A stretch of 64,000 bases of DNA from Klenkia sesuvii. GTDB taxonomy: Bacteria > Actinomycetota > Actinomycetes > Mycobacteriales > Geodermatophilaceae. Shown piece by piece: positions 1-8,843 of this stretch (position 1 is its first letter; every line of letters starts with the position of its first letter). The notes under the pieces were generated by a model. The model was given only the letters and a program-made list of their open reading frames with translations. It was not told the DNA's origin and made no database searches. The stretch is from assembly GCF_037083825.1 (NCBI RefSeq), contig NZ_JBAPLU010000005.1, positions 181,845-245,844 of the forward strand. Reading direction: 5' to 3'. The position numbers and the translations under genes were made by a program.

Positions 1-2
1 TG

Positions 3-467
3 GATGAGGTCGGCTTTCTACTGTCAAGGGTCGCCGCCACGACGGTCGCCTCGGTCAACGACGAACTGGCCGACCTGGACATCCGCGTTCGCGAGTACTC
101 CGTACTCTCACTGGCCTCCGACCTGGGCGGTGTCAGCCAACGGCAGCTGGCGGCACTGCTGGGAATGGATCCCAGCCGAGTCGTCCCGCTCGTCCTGCGG
201 CTGGAGCAGAGGGGACTGATCAACCGGTCCCCGCATCCTCAGGATCGACGTCTGAACGTCGTGTCCCTCACGGTGGAGGGAACCGCTCTGCTCCGGGCGG
301 GACAGGAAGCCGCCGCACGGGGTGAGCGGGCGGCCATGTCCGAGCTCTCCGAATCCGACCTCCAACTCATCCGTTCGATGCTGCAGAAGCTGGCCCTCAA
401 CCACAATCCTGAACTCACCGTTCCCGAGGGAACGCCGCTCGAAGCTCGGGACGTCACGCCGTCGTGA
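3..467 (+). CDS. MarR-family transcriptional regulator (5' truncated by window edge)
   Basis: The reading frame is already open at the left edge, so the N-terminus is missing; 154 residues are visible. The centre reads as a winged helix-turn-helix: a recognition-helix stretch (QRQLAALLGMDPSRVVPL) is followed by a wing with LEQRGLINRSPHPQDRR, the usual MarR pattern of hydrophobic helix plus basic wing. The C-terminus is a helical dimerisation tail. MarR proteins are dimeric DNA-binding repressors, often of efflux or degradative genes. The target cannot be told because its upstream neighbour lies outside the window. An internal ATG at 165 would cut off half of the DNA-binding domain and is not the likely start. 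Confidence 0.8.
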   Translation, partial: DEVGFLLSRVAATTVASVNDELADLDIRVREYSVLSLASDLGGVSQRQLAALLGMDPSRVVPLVLRLEQRGLINRSPHPQDRRLNVVSLTVEGTALLRAGQEAAARGERAAMSELSESDLQLIRSMLQKLALNHNPELTVPEGTPLEARDVTPS

Positions 468-485
468 GGTAGCGCGAGCCGGGGC

Positions 486-770
486 TGCGGGAGCCGTCAT
501 CAGAGACCGAGTTCCCGCCCCGGGTCTTGTGGAGCGGGCCAGTTCGCCGTGCTGTTCGACTGGCACGCCCCCACGGTGCACAGGTGCCTCGCCCGCAGGG
601 TCGGCGACCTGACCGATGACCCGCTGAGCGAGGCCCTTCTGGTGGCCTCCCGCCGGCGCATGGACCACCGGCACGTCCACGCCGAGATCCAACCGTGGCT
701 GCTGGGCATCGCGACCCGCCTCATCCAGGGCCACCGCCGCACCGAGGAAGGGACTCGCGGCCCAGCAGGT
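486..770 (+). pseudogene. Decayed ECF sigma factor gene (N-terminal remnant)
   Basis: No intact gene is present. One frame from about 540 reads QFAVLFDWHAPTVHRCLARR and then a stretch ending EIQPWLLGIATRLIQGHRR, which is the region-2 pattern of extracytoplasmic-function sigma factors (xFxxLFDRHAPxVHRYLARR..EIRPWLLGIATRLLxxHRR). The expected preceding segment (VIRDRVPAPGLVERA, about 498-540) lies in a different frame, so there is at least one frameshift. Region 4 is absent: after about 770 the frame becomes low-complexity Arg/Gly/Pro. Key positions are also substituted (C for Y in HRCLA, S for F in VASRR). The remaining stretch to 965 holds nothing recognisable except the ribosome-binding site of the next gene. 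Confidence 0.65.
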
Positions 771-965
771 CGTCGGCGGCGGGGTCCTGGGCGATGCGGA
801 CGGTCGGCACCGCCGAAGTGTGCACCACCCTCGTGGGGTGGGGCCGACCGGATCCCGTCCCCTACCCGGCCGTCCCGCCGGGGATCGCCGGGAGGACGCT
901 GGGTCGGTCGTCGCGGCGCGCCCCCTCCGGTCCGCCGCCCGCACCACCACCCCGGAGGTCACCCC

Positions 966-1499
966 GTGGACCAGACCCAGTTCCTCGTCGACGGCTGGGA
1001 GCCCGTCCTGCGGATCCTGCTCGTCGGCACCCTCGGCTACGTGTGGCTGGCCTTGCTGCTGCGCGGCACCGGTCCCCGCAACATGGCCAAGATGACGCCC
1101 TTCGACTTCATCATCACGGTGACCCTTGGGTCGGCGTTCGGCCGGGTCATCACGGCCTCGGAGGTGTCGCTGGTCGAGGCGGTGGTCACCTTCTCCCTGC
1201 TGGTGGCCCTGCAGTGGCTGTTCGCGGCCGGTCGCGCGCGGTGGCCGCGTTTCCAGGCCCTGGTCGATCCCGGCCCGACCCTGCTCTTCCACGACGGGCG
1301 ACCGGTGGGCCGCGCGCTGCGCCGGCACCGGATGATCGAGTCCGACCTGCACTCGGCGGCCCGGGAGAACGGCTACGGCTCGCTGGAGGACGTCGCGGCG
1401 GTGGTCCTGCAGGCCGACGGGACCCTCGCGGTGATCGGCGCCAGCACGATGGGTGACGGCTCCTCGGTGCACCCCTTCACCGGCACGCGCGAGGACTAG
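966..1499 (+). CDS. DUF421 (YetF-like) membrane protein
   Basis: A 177-residue protein with about three hydrophobic segments in the first 85 residues (around VLRILLVGTLGYVWLALL, the FDFIITVTLGSAFG region, and VVTFSLLVALQWLF), followed by a small soluble domain. That is the layout of the YetF/DUF421 family. The TPFDFIITVTLGS and LEDVAAVVLQADG-type motifs are typical; the biochemical function of the family is not established. The GTG start at 966 is chosen because GGAGG at 954-958 sits seven bases upstream; the open frame continues further left only because it runs into the sigma-factor remnant. It stands alone, convergent with the hemerythrin gene. Confidence 0.85.
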   Translation: MDQTQFLVDGWEPVLRILLVGTLGYVWLALLLRGTGPRNMAKMTPFDFIITVTLGSAFGRVITASEVSLVEAVVTFSLLVALQWLFAAGRARWPRFQALVDPGPTLLFHDGRPVGRALRRHRMIESDLHSAARENGYGSLEDVAAVVLQADGTLAVIGASTMGDGSSVHPFTGTRED

Positions 1500-1502
1500 G
1501 GG

Positions 1503-1985
1503 TCACACCAGGCGCAGCACCGTGTGCTTGAGCCGGACCATCCACCGCATCGCACCGGACCGGGCCAGCTCGGCCTGCCGGTCCTGCAGCTGCTGGCCGA
1601 GCTCCTCGAGGCGGTCCTCGCCGAGGGTGTGGGCCTGCGGGAACATCTCGGCCTCCTCCTCGGCCGCGTGGTGCCGCAGCGTGGCCTCCAGCATGCGCAC
1701 CTCGACCAGGAACTCCGGGTCGTCCACCGGGGTGCGCATCACGGTGGCCAGCTGGTCGTCGATCTGGCGGTGCTCGGCGTGCGCGACCGAGAGCAGCGGA
1801 GACACCTCCGAGACCGCGGGGTAGAAGATCTCGTCCTCGATCTGGGTGTGCACCTCGACCTCCCGCAGGAATTCCGCCCGCAGGTGGCGGCGCCGGTCGA
1901 GCTGGCCGTCGGTGGTCTCCCGCAGCTGCCCGAGCAGGCCGCGCAGGACGTCGTGGTGCGCGATGAGCACCTCGTCGGCCTTCAT
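1503..1985 (-). CDS. Hemerythrin HHE domain protein
   Basis: A 160-residue all-helical protein. Likely di-iron ligands are spaced as in hemerythrin cation-binding domains: His10/His11 (IAHHDVLRG), His46 with Glu50 (VHTQIEDEIFYP), His69/His72 (AHAEHRQID) and His105/His106 with Glu110 (RHHAAEEE). The ligand assignment is by motif only. Bacterial HHE proteins bind O2 or NO, or act in iron and redox stress responses. The ATG overlaps the stop of the upstream Rieske-domain gene by four bases (ATGA), so the two are translated together, suggesting a shared redox or oxygen-related role. Confidence 0.88.
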   Translation of the reverse strand: MKADEVLIAHHDVLRGLLGQLRETTDGQLDRRRHLRAEFLREVEVHTQIEDEIFYPAVSEVSPLLSVAHAEHRQIDDQLATVMRTPVDDPEFLVEVRMLEATLRHHAAEEEAEMFPQAHTLGEDRLEELGQQLQDRQAELARSGAMRWMVRLKHTVLRLV

Positions 1986-2920
1986 CGTGATGCCTCCTCG
2001 GCGGTCGTGAGGGCGGTCGCGGTGCGGCGGGGCACGCGACGGCGCACCTCCACCCGGCCGTCGCGGGTCCGGACGTCGAAGCAGGGCAGGGACGCCGTCG
2101 ACGGGCCCTGCGCCGGTTCGCCGGTGGCCAGGTCGAACCGGGAGCCGTGCCATGGGCACACCAGCTCGCCGCGGTGCAACCAGCCCTCGCCGAGCGGACC
2201 CCCCAGGTGCGGACAGCTGCCGGCGACGGCGTGCACCGCGCCGTCCTCGGCCACGAGCACGACGGGGACGCCGTCGACGTCGACCGGGTGCGGCACGCCC
2301 TCGGTGAGGTCGGCCTGCTCGGCGACGGCGGTGAAGGTGCGCGGCTCGGCCGTGCGGACGGCGTGGTCGCCCCCGATGCCGAGGCGGTGGGCCAGCGTCC
2401 CGCCGAGGTGGCCGCTGGCGACCGTCAGCAGGTAGCCCGTCGCCGCGCTGACACGGGCGCGGGTCGCCCGGCCGCGTGACCGGTCGGCCAGCGACCAGCC
2501 GTAGAGCCCCAGGGCGGCGCCGTTCAGCGCGGCGTGCACCATCCCCACCCGCCGGGCGGCGTCGTGGGTGTGCTGCCAGTCGGTGAGCCCGGTGGCCGCC
2601 GCGGCCGCGGCGCCGACCACCCCGACCCGCACCCCCATCCGGGCCGCCTGGCCCACACCCGGGCCGCCGCGACCCGCGGCGTCGAGCCCGTCGAGGACCA
2701 GGGCGGTGCTCCACGCACCGATGGGCACGGCCACCAGCGCCGGGTGCAGCGGGTGCCCCAGCCACACCCCGTGCAACGCGTCCTGCAGCGGCCGGGCCCA
2801 GCGCCCGGTGAGCAGGAAGGTCAGGGAGATGCCGTGCTCCACCTGGTAGCCGGGGGCGTCCAGCAGCTCCCACCGCTCGACGGCGGCGGTGGCGCGCTCG
2901 AGCAGGCTGCGGACGCTCAC
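1982..2920 (-). CDS. DUF2231-Rieske [2Fe-2S] fusion protein
   Basis: A 312-residue protein. Residues about 25-180 form a hydrophobic, probably membrane-embedded DUF2231 region with several helices (VWLGHPLHPALVAVPIGAW is the typical start). Residues about 200-300 are a Rieske domain with the cluster-binding boxes CPHLGG (Cys236, His238) and CPWHGS (Cys255, His258). Such fusions are probably membrane-anchored electron-transfer proteins; a specific partner is not known. The GTG at 2920 is the first start and diverges from dtd. The stop overlaps the hemerythrin start, making a two-gene operon. Confidence 0.88.
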   Translation of the reverse strand: MSVRSLLERATAAVERWELLDAPGYQVEHGISLTFLLTGRWARPLQDALHGVWLGHPLHPALVAVPIGAWSTALVLDGLDAAGRGGPGVGQAARMGVRVGVVGAAAAAATGLTDWQHTHDAARRVGMVHAALNGAALGLYGWSLADRSRGRATRARVSAATGYLLTVASGHLGGTLAHRLGIGGDHAVRTAEPRTFTAVAEQADLTEGVPHPVDVDGVPVVLVAEDGAVHAVAGSCPHLGGPLGEGWLHRGELVCPWHGSRFDLATGEPAQGPSTASLPCFDVRTRDGRVEVRRRVPRRTATALTTAEEASR

Positions 2921-3026
2921 CGGGTCAGCTCTCGTCGTCCCATCGCTGGCCGGTGCCCGGTCGCGGGGAGGCCGAACCGTCCGCTGGTCAGCGTCCCGGA
3001 TCAGCGCGGTGGGGCACCATCACGGG

Positions 3027-3458
3027 GTGCGCGCAGTGGTGAGCCGGGTCGGCAGGGCGTCGGTGGTCGTCGACGGTGCCGTGGTCGGTGCGGTGGGCCG
3101 AGGCCTGCTGGCCCTGGTCGGGGTGACCCACGGCGACGGCCCGCCCGAGGCGCGCGACCTGGCCCGCAAGATCCACGAGCTGCGGGTCTTCCCGGGTGAG
3201 GACGGCGAGCGGTCGGCGGCCGACCTCGGCCTGCCCGTGCTGGTGGTCAGCCAGTTCACGCTGTACGGCGACACGCGGAAGGGCCGCCGTCCCTCGTGGG
3301 GGTCCGCCGCCCCGGGTCCTGCGGCCGAGCCCCTGGTCGAGGAGGTCGTGGCCGCGCTGCGGGCCCGCGGAGCCACCGTCGCCACCGGGGTGTTCGGTGC
3401 GTCCATGCAGGTGGAAAGCGTGAACGACGGCCCGTTCACACTGCTGCTGGAGGTCTGA
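3027..3458 (+). CDS. dtd: D-aminoacyl-tRNA deacylase
   Basis: A 143-residue protein, the usual size for bacterial Dtd. It hydrolyses the ester bond of D-aminoacyl-tRNA (and glycyl-tRNA-Ala), keeping D-amino acids out of translation. Both catalytic signatures are visible: SQFTLYGD at residues 75-82 and NDGPFT at 133-138, with the TRKGRRPSW segment following the first. The GTG at 3027 is chosen because it gives the standard VRAVVSRV start; the open frame continues upstream without family similarity. It diverges from the Rieske-domain gene across about 105 bp. Confidence 0.93.
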   Translation: MRAVVSRVGRASVVVDGAVVGAVGRGLLALVGVTHGDGPPEARDLARKIHELRVFPGEDGERSAADLGLPVLVVSQFTLYGDTRKGRRPSWGSAAPGPAAEPLVEEVVAALRARGATVATGVFGASMQVESVNDGPFTLLLEV

Positions 3459-3708
3459 ACCACACCGCTGTGGTTCGCCGGGCCGGCCCGGGGTACCCGC
3501 GAACCTGTCGAATCGCTGTGTGACGGATCGAGCAGGAACACGGGAGGTGGTCCCGACCGTTGTGCACGACGTACCACACGGGATGGCACATCCCGCGGAA
3601 GGGGCCCCGACCGGTGATCCCGGCGAGTCCCCGCCCCGACGACGCCCGGGTGCGCGGCCGGCACGACAGGCAGCCATCCGACCCCAGAGGCAAGGACGAA
3701 GACTCACC

Positions 3709-4692
3709 GTGACGCTGACGCAGTCCTCCCCCACCGACACCCTGAGCGTGCGCGCGCCCCGTCGCACCCCCGACACCAGCGGGCTGGTGTCCACCGACCT
3801 GGTGCGCGTCTACCTCAACACGATCGGCAAGACCGCCCTGCTGACCGCCGAGCAGGAGGTCGAGCTCGCCAAGCGCATCGAGGCCGGGCTGTACGCCGGC
3901 CGGCTGCTGGCCGAGAAGAAGCTCACCCCCGCGGTCAAGCGCGACTACGGGCTGCTCGTCGCCGACGGCAAGGCCGCCAAGGCCCACCTGCTGGAGGCCA
4001 ACCTGCGCCTCGTGGTGTCGGTCGCCAAGCGCTACACCGGCCACGGCATGACGTTCCTGGACCTCATCCAGGAGGGCAACGTCGGCCTCATCCGCGCGGT
4101 CGAGAAGTTCGACTACACCAAGGGCTTCAAGTTCTCGACCTACGCCACCTGGTGGATCCGGCAGGCGATCACCCGCGCCATGGCCGACAGCGGGCGCACC
4201 ATCCGGCTGCCCGTCCACCTGGCCGAGCAGGTCAACAAGGTGGTGCGCACCCGCCGGCGGCTGCACCAGGAGCTGGAGCGCGAGCCCACCGCCGAGGAGC
4301 TCGGCCTCGAGCTGGACATGACCGAGGAGCGGGTCACCGAGCTGCTCGAGCACAGCCGCGACCTGGTCTCCCTGGACCAGACCGTCGGTGCCGACGAGGA
4401 GTCCCGGCTGGGCGACTTCATCGAGGACACCGACGCCGCGGTCGCCGAGGACGCCGTCGCCTTCCAGATGATGAAGGGTGACGTGCGCACCGTGCTGGGC
4501 ACGCTGGAGGACCGCGAGCGCGACGTCGTCGTGCTGCGCTTCGGCCTCGACGGCAACCAGCCCCGCACGCTCGAGCAGATCGGCAAGCAGTTCGGTCTCT
4601 CCCGCGAGCGGGTGCGTCAGATCGAGCGCGAGACGATGAGCAAGCTGCGCTCGCCCGAGCGGGCCGACGCCCTGCGCGACTACCTGGCCTGA
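3709..4692 (+). CDS. sigB: Group 1/2 sigma-70 factor, SigB-like
   Basis: A 327-residue sigma factor without the long N-terminal extension of the primary HrdB/SigA, which matches actinobacterial SigB. Region 1.2 (DLVRVYLNTIGKTALLTAEQE) starts near residue 25. Region 2 contains NLRLVVSVAKRY, FLDLIQEGNVGL and the -10 recognition helix FSTYATWWIRQAI. Region 3 follows, and region 4 ends with LEQIGKQFGLSRERVRQIE. SigB-type factors drive stationary-phase and stress genes with near-housekeeping specificity. AAGGA at 3692-3696 supports the GTG at 3709. The frame is open up to a GTG at 3520, which would add a 63-residue disordered Arg/Pro-rich tail; this is thought to be leader DNA. Confidence 0.88.
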   Translation: MTLTQSSPTDTLSVRAPRRTPDTSGLVSTDLVRVYLNTIGKTALLTAEQEVELAKRIEAGLYAGRLLAEKKLTPAVKRDYGLLVADGKAAKAHLLEANLRLVVSVAKRYTGHGMTFLDLIQEGNVGLIRAVEKFDYTKGFKFSTYATWWIRQAITRAMADSGRTIRLPVHLAEQVNKVVRTRRRLHQELEREPTAEELGLELDMTEERVTELLEHSRDLVSLDQTVGADEESRLGDFIEDTDAAVAEDAVAFQMMKGDVRTVLGTLEDRERDVVVLRFGLDGNQPRTLEQIGKQFGLSRERVRQIERETMSKLRSPERADALRDYLA

Positions 4693-4782
4693 CAGAAGGA
4701 CCCCGCCGCCCCCCCCACCACCACGAGCTCCGCTCGCGTCGGGTCCCTGCGACGGGGCCAACTGCTGGCCCGCACCGGCGAA

Positions 4783-4816
4783 CCCTGGCGGGGGAACTCC
4801 GTCCCCCGCACCAGGG
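4783..4816. terminator. Hairpin between convergent sigB and acetyltransferase genes
   Basis: The perfect arms GCGGGGGA and TCCCCCGC enclose six bases and are extended by CCTGG/CCAGG-type pairing outside. It lies in the 157-bp gap between two convergent stop codons, where a bidirectional terminator is expected. There is no U-tract, as is common in high-GC actinobacteria. Confidence 0.6.
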
Positions 4817-4849
4817 CCGCCGACGGGCTTCGCCCGGTACGTAGGTGAT

Positions 4850-7531
4850 TCAGGCGGTGAACATCCGCCGGGGGCCGGGGTCGACCCGGGCCGTCGGCGG
4901 ACCCACCCGCACGGCGGCGCCGGCCACCACCAGCGACCGGCCGCCGTGCCACGGGTTCGGCGGGCCCACGATCACCGGCTCCAGCGAGAGCGCGAGCACC
5001 TCGGGCAGGTCGTCGGCCAGCCGGGCGATGCGCAGCAGCAGCTGCTCGACGGCCTCGACGTCGACCCGCTCGGCACCGCGGTAGCCGTCCAGCAGCGGCC
5101 ACGCCCGGATCTCCCGCACCATCTCGCGGGCGTCGGTGTCGGTGACCGGGAGGGTGCGCAGCGCCCGGTCACCGAGCAGGTCGGAGGCGAAACCGCCCAC
5201 CCCGAAGCTGACCAGCGCGCCGAACGAGGGGTCGTCGAGCACCTCGACGACGACGGTGACGCCGGGCGCGGCCATCTCCTGCACGATCACCGGGTCGTCG
5301 GCGGGGATGGCGGCGAACCCGGCGCGGACGTCGTCGGCGTCGCGCAGGTCCAGCCGCGTCCCCCCGAGGTCGGCGCGGTGCCGCAGCCACGGCGCGGTGG
5401 ACTTCAGCACGACCGGGTAGCCGACCTCCTCGGCCGCGAGCACGGCGGCCTCGGCGTCGTCGGCCCGCCGGGTGCGCAGCAGCGGGACCCCGTAGGCGCC
5501 CAGCAGCGCGATGACCTCGTCGTCGGTCAGCTCACGACCGCCGTCGGCCAGCGCGGCCTCGATGACCGCCCGGGCGGCGGGCTCGTCGACGTCGTCGAGC
5601 TCGGGCACGGTGCCGGCGGGGCGCCGCCGCCAGGCCGCGTACTCGGCCACCCTGGCCAGCGCGATGACCGCCCGCTCGGGCGTGGAGAACGACGGCACGG
5701 ATCCGCGCGCCGGCATGCCGTCCTCACCGCGCACCACCAGGACGTCGGGGATGCCGTCGGCGGACAGGAAGTTGGCGACCAGCGGCTTCTCCGCGCCGGC
5801 CGAGACCTCGCGCAGCACGCGCCCGAACGGTTCGGCGTCGTGGGCCAGCGCCGGGAGGTACACCGCCACGACGGCGTCGACCCGCTCGTCGGCCAGGGTG
5901 GCCTCGAGCGCGGCGCGGAACTCCTCGGGCGGGGCGGCGGTGCCGATGTCGACCGGGCGCTCGTGGGCCAGCTGCAGGCCCTGCTCCAGCACCGCGTCGG
6001 CCACCAGCACCCCGACCGCGGTGGAGTTGCCGACGACGGCCACGCGGTGCCCGCCGGGCAGCGGCTGGTGGGCCAGCAGGGTGCCGACGTCGAACAGCTC
6101 GGCCAGCGTCTGCACGCGGATGACCCCGGCGGAGGCGAACAGCGCGGCCACCGAGTCCTCGGGCACGGTCACGCTGGTGCCGGCCAGGCCCGCGGTCATG
6201 CCGACGTGCCGGCCGCTCTTCACCGCGACGACCGGCTTGTCGCGACCCACCCGGCGGGCCAGCCGGGCGAACTTGCGCGGGTTGCCGAAGCTCTCCAGGT
6301 GCAGCAGCACCACCTCGGTGCCCGGGTCCGTGGCCCAGTACTGCAGCATGTCGTTGCCGCTGACGTCGGCCCGGTTGCCGGCCGACACGAAGCTGGACAG
6401 CCCGATGCCGCGGTCGCTGGCGCGCTCCAGCAGCATCACGCCCAGGGCCCCCGACTGCGCGAAGAACCCCATGCGGCCCCGGCCCGGCACCCGCGGGGCG
6501 AGGCTGGCGTTGAGGTTGACCGCGGGGTCGGTGTTGACCAGGCCGAGGCAGTTGGGGCCCACCACCCGCATGCCCGAGGCGCGGGCCGCGGCGACGAACG
6601 CGCGCTCGGCCTCCCGGCCCTCGGGCCCGGTCTCGCCGAACCCGCCGGAGATGACCACCAGCCCCTTGACCCGCTTGCGGCGGCAGGCCTCGACCACCCC
6701 GGGCACCTCGGCGGCCGGGACGGCGAGGACGGCGAGGTCGACGTCGTCGGGGATGTCCTCGATGGTGGCGTGCGCGGGGACCCCGGCCACGTGCCGCACG
6801 GTGGGGTTGACCGGGTAGAGGGGGCCGGCGAAGCCCTGGTCGAGCAGGTGCCGCAGCACCGCGTGCCCGATCTTCGTGCGGTCGTTGCTGGCCCCGACGA
6901 CCGCGACCGAGGTGGGGTTGAGCAGCCGGCCGATCGAGCGGGACTCGCTGCGCTGCTCACGCTCGTAGGTGACCGCCAACGCCTGCTCGGTGGGCGCGAT
7001 CGGGAAGGTGAGGTGGACGACGCCGTCCTCGTAGGACCGCCGGGCCTCGTACCCGGCGTCGAGGAAGACGCGCACCATCCCGGAGTTCTGGCTGAGCACC
7101 TCGGCGACGAACCGGGTGATGCCGCGCTCGCGTGCCGCGGCGGCCAGGTGCTCCAGGAGCACCGACCCCAGACCGCGGCGCTGGTGGGCGTCCTCGACGA
7201 GGAAGGCGACCTCGGCGTCGTCGGTGCCCGGGTAGCGGTCGTAGCGGCCCACGCCGATGAGCACGTCGCCGAGCAGGACGACGAAGGCCACCCGCGAGTC
7301 GTGGTCGACGTGGGTGAAGCGGTGCAGGTCCTTGTCGCTCAACCGCTTCATGGGGCCGAAGAAGCGGTAGTAGCGGGTCTGGTCGGAGCTGCGCTCCATC
7401 AGCCCCTGCAGGCCGTCGGCGTCCTCGGGGGTGATGGGGCGCAGGTGCACGGTGCCGCCGTCGGCGGCGACGACGTCGGCCTCCCACCCGGGCGGCGGCG
7501 TCGGGGCGACCGTCTCCTCGGGGCTAGTCAC
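4850..7531 (-). CDS. Protein lysine acetyltransferase, GNAT fused to NDP-forming acyl-CoA synthetase-like domains (Pat/PatA type)
   Basis: About 893 residues. Residues about 20-190 are a GNAT domain (VHLRPITPEDADGL start; acetyl-CoA loop HQRRGLGSVLLEHL). The rest resembles NDP-forming acyl-CoA synthetase: a CoA-binding Rossmann domain (NPTSVAVVGASNDR), ligase-like domains (FFAQSGALGVMLL) and a C-terminal ATP-grasp region. GNAT before synthetase is the order known from Streptomyces PatA, reversed from Salmonella Pat. Such enzymes acetylate acetyl-CoA synthetase and other proteins. The GTG at 7531 overlaps the acuC stop by eight bases, so deacetylase and acetyltransferase are co-translated. An upstream start at 7648 would run deep into acuC. 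Confidence 0.88.
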   Translation of the reverse strand: MTSPEETVAPTPPPGWEADVVAADGGTVHLRPITPEDADGLQGLMERSSDQTRYYRFFGPMKRLSDKDLHRFTHVDHDSRVAFVVLLGDVLIGVGRYDRYPGTDDAEVAFLVEDAHQRRGLGSVLLEHLAAAARERGITRFVAEVLSQNSGMVRVFLDAGYEARRSYEDGVVHLTFPIAPTEQALAVTYEREQRSESRSIGRLLNPTSVAVVGASNDRTKIGHAVLRHLLDQGFAGPLYPVNPTVRHVAGVPAHATIEDIPDDVDLAVLAVPAAEVPGVVEACRRKRVKGLVVISGGFGETGPEGREAERAFVAAARASGMRVVGPNCLGLVNTDPAVNLNASLAPRVPGRGRMGFFAQSGALGVMLLERASDRGIGLSSFVSAGNRADVSGNDMLQYWATDPGTEVVLLHLESFGNPRKFARLARRVGRDKPVVAVKSGRHVGMTAGLAGTSVTVPEDSVAALFASAGVIRVQTLAELFDVGTLLAHQPLPGGHRVAVVGNSTAVGVLVADAVLEQGLQLAHERPVDIGTAAPPEEFRAALEATLADERVDAVVAVYLPALAHDAEPFGRVLREVSAGAEKPLVANFLSADGIPDVLVVRGEDGMPARGSVPSFSTPERAVIALARVAEYAAWRRRPAGTVPELDDVDEPAARAVIEAALADGGRELTDDEVIALLGAYGVPLLRTRRADDAEAAVLAAEEVGYPVVLKSTAPWLRHRADLGGTRLDLRDADDVRAGFAAIPADDPVIVQEMAAPGVTVVVEVLDDPSFGALVSFGVGGFASDLLGDRALRTLPVTDTDAREMVREIRAWPLLDGYRGAERVDVEAVEQLLLRIARLADDLPEVLALSLEPVIVGPPNPWHGGRSLVVAGAAVRVGPPTARVDPGPRRMFTA

Positions 7532-8708
7532 GGGGGTCGTCGGGGTCGAGGCCGAAGAGGGGGTAGGCCGCGGTGCGGGTGCGCGAGATGGCGCGGTCGA
7601 CGCGGTTCTCGGTGAAGGGGTCCCAGCGGGCGAAGCCGGTCCAACCACCCTCGGTCATCGACCCCGGCGGCTCGGTGCGCAGGCCCTGGGAGAGCACGTC
7701 GCGGGCCCAGGAGTCTGGGACGGCGGTGCCCGGGGCCACCGGCGTGCCGGCGGCCTCGGCGATGAGGTGGGTCCAGGCGCGCGGGACGCAGCGCACCAGC
7801 CCGTAGCCGCCCCCGCCCAGGGTGAGCCAGCGTCCCTCGCTGACCTCGTGGGCCAGCTCGTGCATGGCCTTGTAGGCCGCGCGCTGGCCGTCGACGGTCA
7901 GCCCGAGGTCGGCCATCGGGTCCTCGTGGTGGGTGTCGCAGCCGCACTGGGTGACCAGGATCTGCGGTGCGAACGCCCGCACCACCCCGGGCACGACGGC
8001 GTGGAAGGCGCGCAGCCACCCCGAGTCGTCGGTGCCGTTGGGCAGGGCCAGGTTGACCGCCGAACCGGGCGCCCGGTCCGGGTCGCCGGTCTCCTCGGCG
8101 TAGCCGGTGCCCGGGAAGAGGGTGAGCGGGGTCTGGTGGATGCTCACCGTCAGCACCCGCGGGTCGCTCCAGAACGCGGCCTGCACGCCGTCGCCGTGGT
8201 GCACGTCGAGGTCGACGTAGGCGATGCGCTCGTAGCCCTGGGCCAGCAACCAGGCGATGGCGATGGCGGCGTCGTTGAACACGCAGAAGCCGCTGGCGGC
8301 GTCGCGCATCGCGTGGTGCATGCCGCCGGCGATGTTCACCGCGTGCTGCGCCCTGCCCTCGTGGATCAGCCGGGCGGCGGTGACCGACCCCCCGGCGATC
8401 AGCGCGGAGGACTCGTAGATGCCGTCGAAGACCGGGTTGTCGGTGGTGCCCAACCCGTGCCCGACGCCGGTGGGGTCGCCGGGGGCGCGGCGGACGGCGT
8501 CGAGGTAGGCGGGGTCGTGCACCAGGGTGAGCAGGTCCTCGCCGGCGGTCTGCGGGCGCACCACCTCGACGCGGGGGCCCGACAGGACGCCGAGGGTGTC
8601 GGCCAGGCGCATCGTGAGGTCCAGCCGCACCGGGTGCATGGGATGGTCCCCGCCCCAGGTGTAGCCGAGGTAGGCGTCGTCCCAGACGACGCTGACGGCA
8701 TCGCTCAC
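7524..8708 (-). CDS. acuC: Acetoin utilization protein AcuC, class I HDAC-fold lysine deacetylase
   Basis: A 394-residue zinc-dependent deacetylase. Catalytic features are visible: the tandem histidines GGMHHAM (His131/132), the metal-binding YVDLDVHHGDG (Asp168, His170) and a second metal Asp in the CGCDTHHEDP region. AcuC removes acetyl groups from acetyl-CoA synthetase and reactivates it. The gene is first in a two-gene operon, its stop overlapping the start of the acetyltransferase, so writer and eraser of the same mark are made together. It diverges from ideR across 135 bp. Confidence 0.93.
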   Translation of the reverse strand: MSDAVSVVWDDAYLGYTWGGDHPMHPVRLDLTMRLADTLGVLSGPRVEVVRPQTAGEDLLTLVHDPAYLDAVRRAPGDPTGVGHGLGTTDNPVFDGIYESSALIAGGSVTAARLIHEGRAQHAVNIAGGMHHAMRDAASGFCVFNDAAIAIAWLLAQGYERIAYVDLDVHHGDGVQAAFWSDPRVLTVSIHQTPLTLFPGTGYAEETGDPDRAPGSAVNLALPNGTDDSGWLRAFHAVVPGVVRAFAPQILVTQCGCDTHHEDPMADLGLTVDGQRAAYKAMHELAHEVSEGRWLTLGGGGYGLVRCVPRAWTHLIAEAAGTPVAPGTAVPDSWARDVLSQGLRTEPPGSMTEGGWTGFARWDPFTENRVDRAISRTRTAAYPLFGLDPDDPRD

Positions 8709-8843
8709 GACGTGCTCTGCGGGGTCGGCCTCATCGCCTGATCACAGGGGCGACGGTACCGCTCGGCGCGCTCCGTCGCGCCCGTGAGCAGTGGCGCCGC
8801 CCCCGTATCGTGGAGCGCAGACCCCTGCACCGAGGAGCCTGTT

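Noticed and set aside
3520..3708. N-terminal extension of SigB from GTG 3520
   Set aside because: The added 63 residues are disordered and Arg/Pro-rich, and a ribosome-binding site precedes GTG 3709, which matches the SigB N-terminus.
4946..7615. An open frame of nearly 900 codons on the plus strand opposite the acetyltransferase gene
   Set aside because: Its composition is His/Asp/Gly/Arg/Val-rich repeats without domain features; it is the antisense shadow of a high-GC coding gene with clear GNAT and synthetase domains on the other strand.
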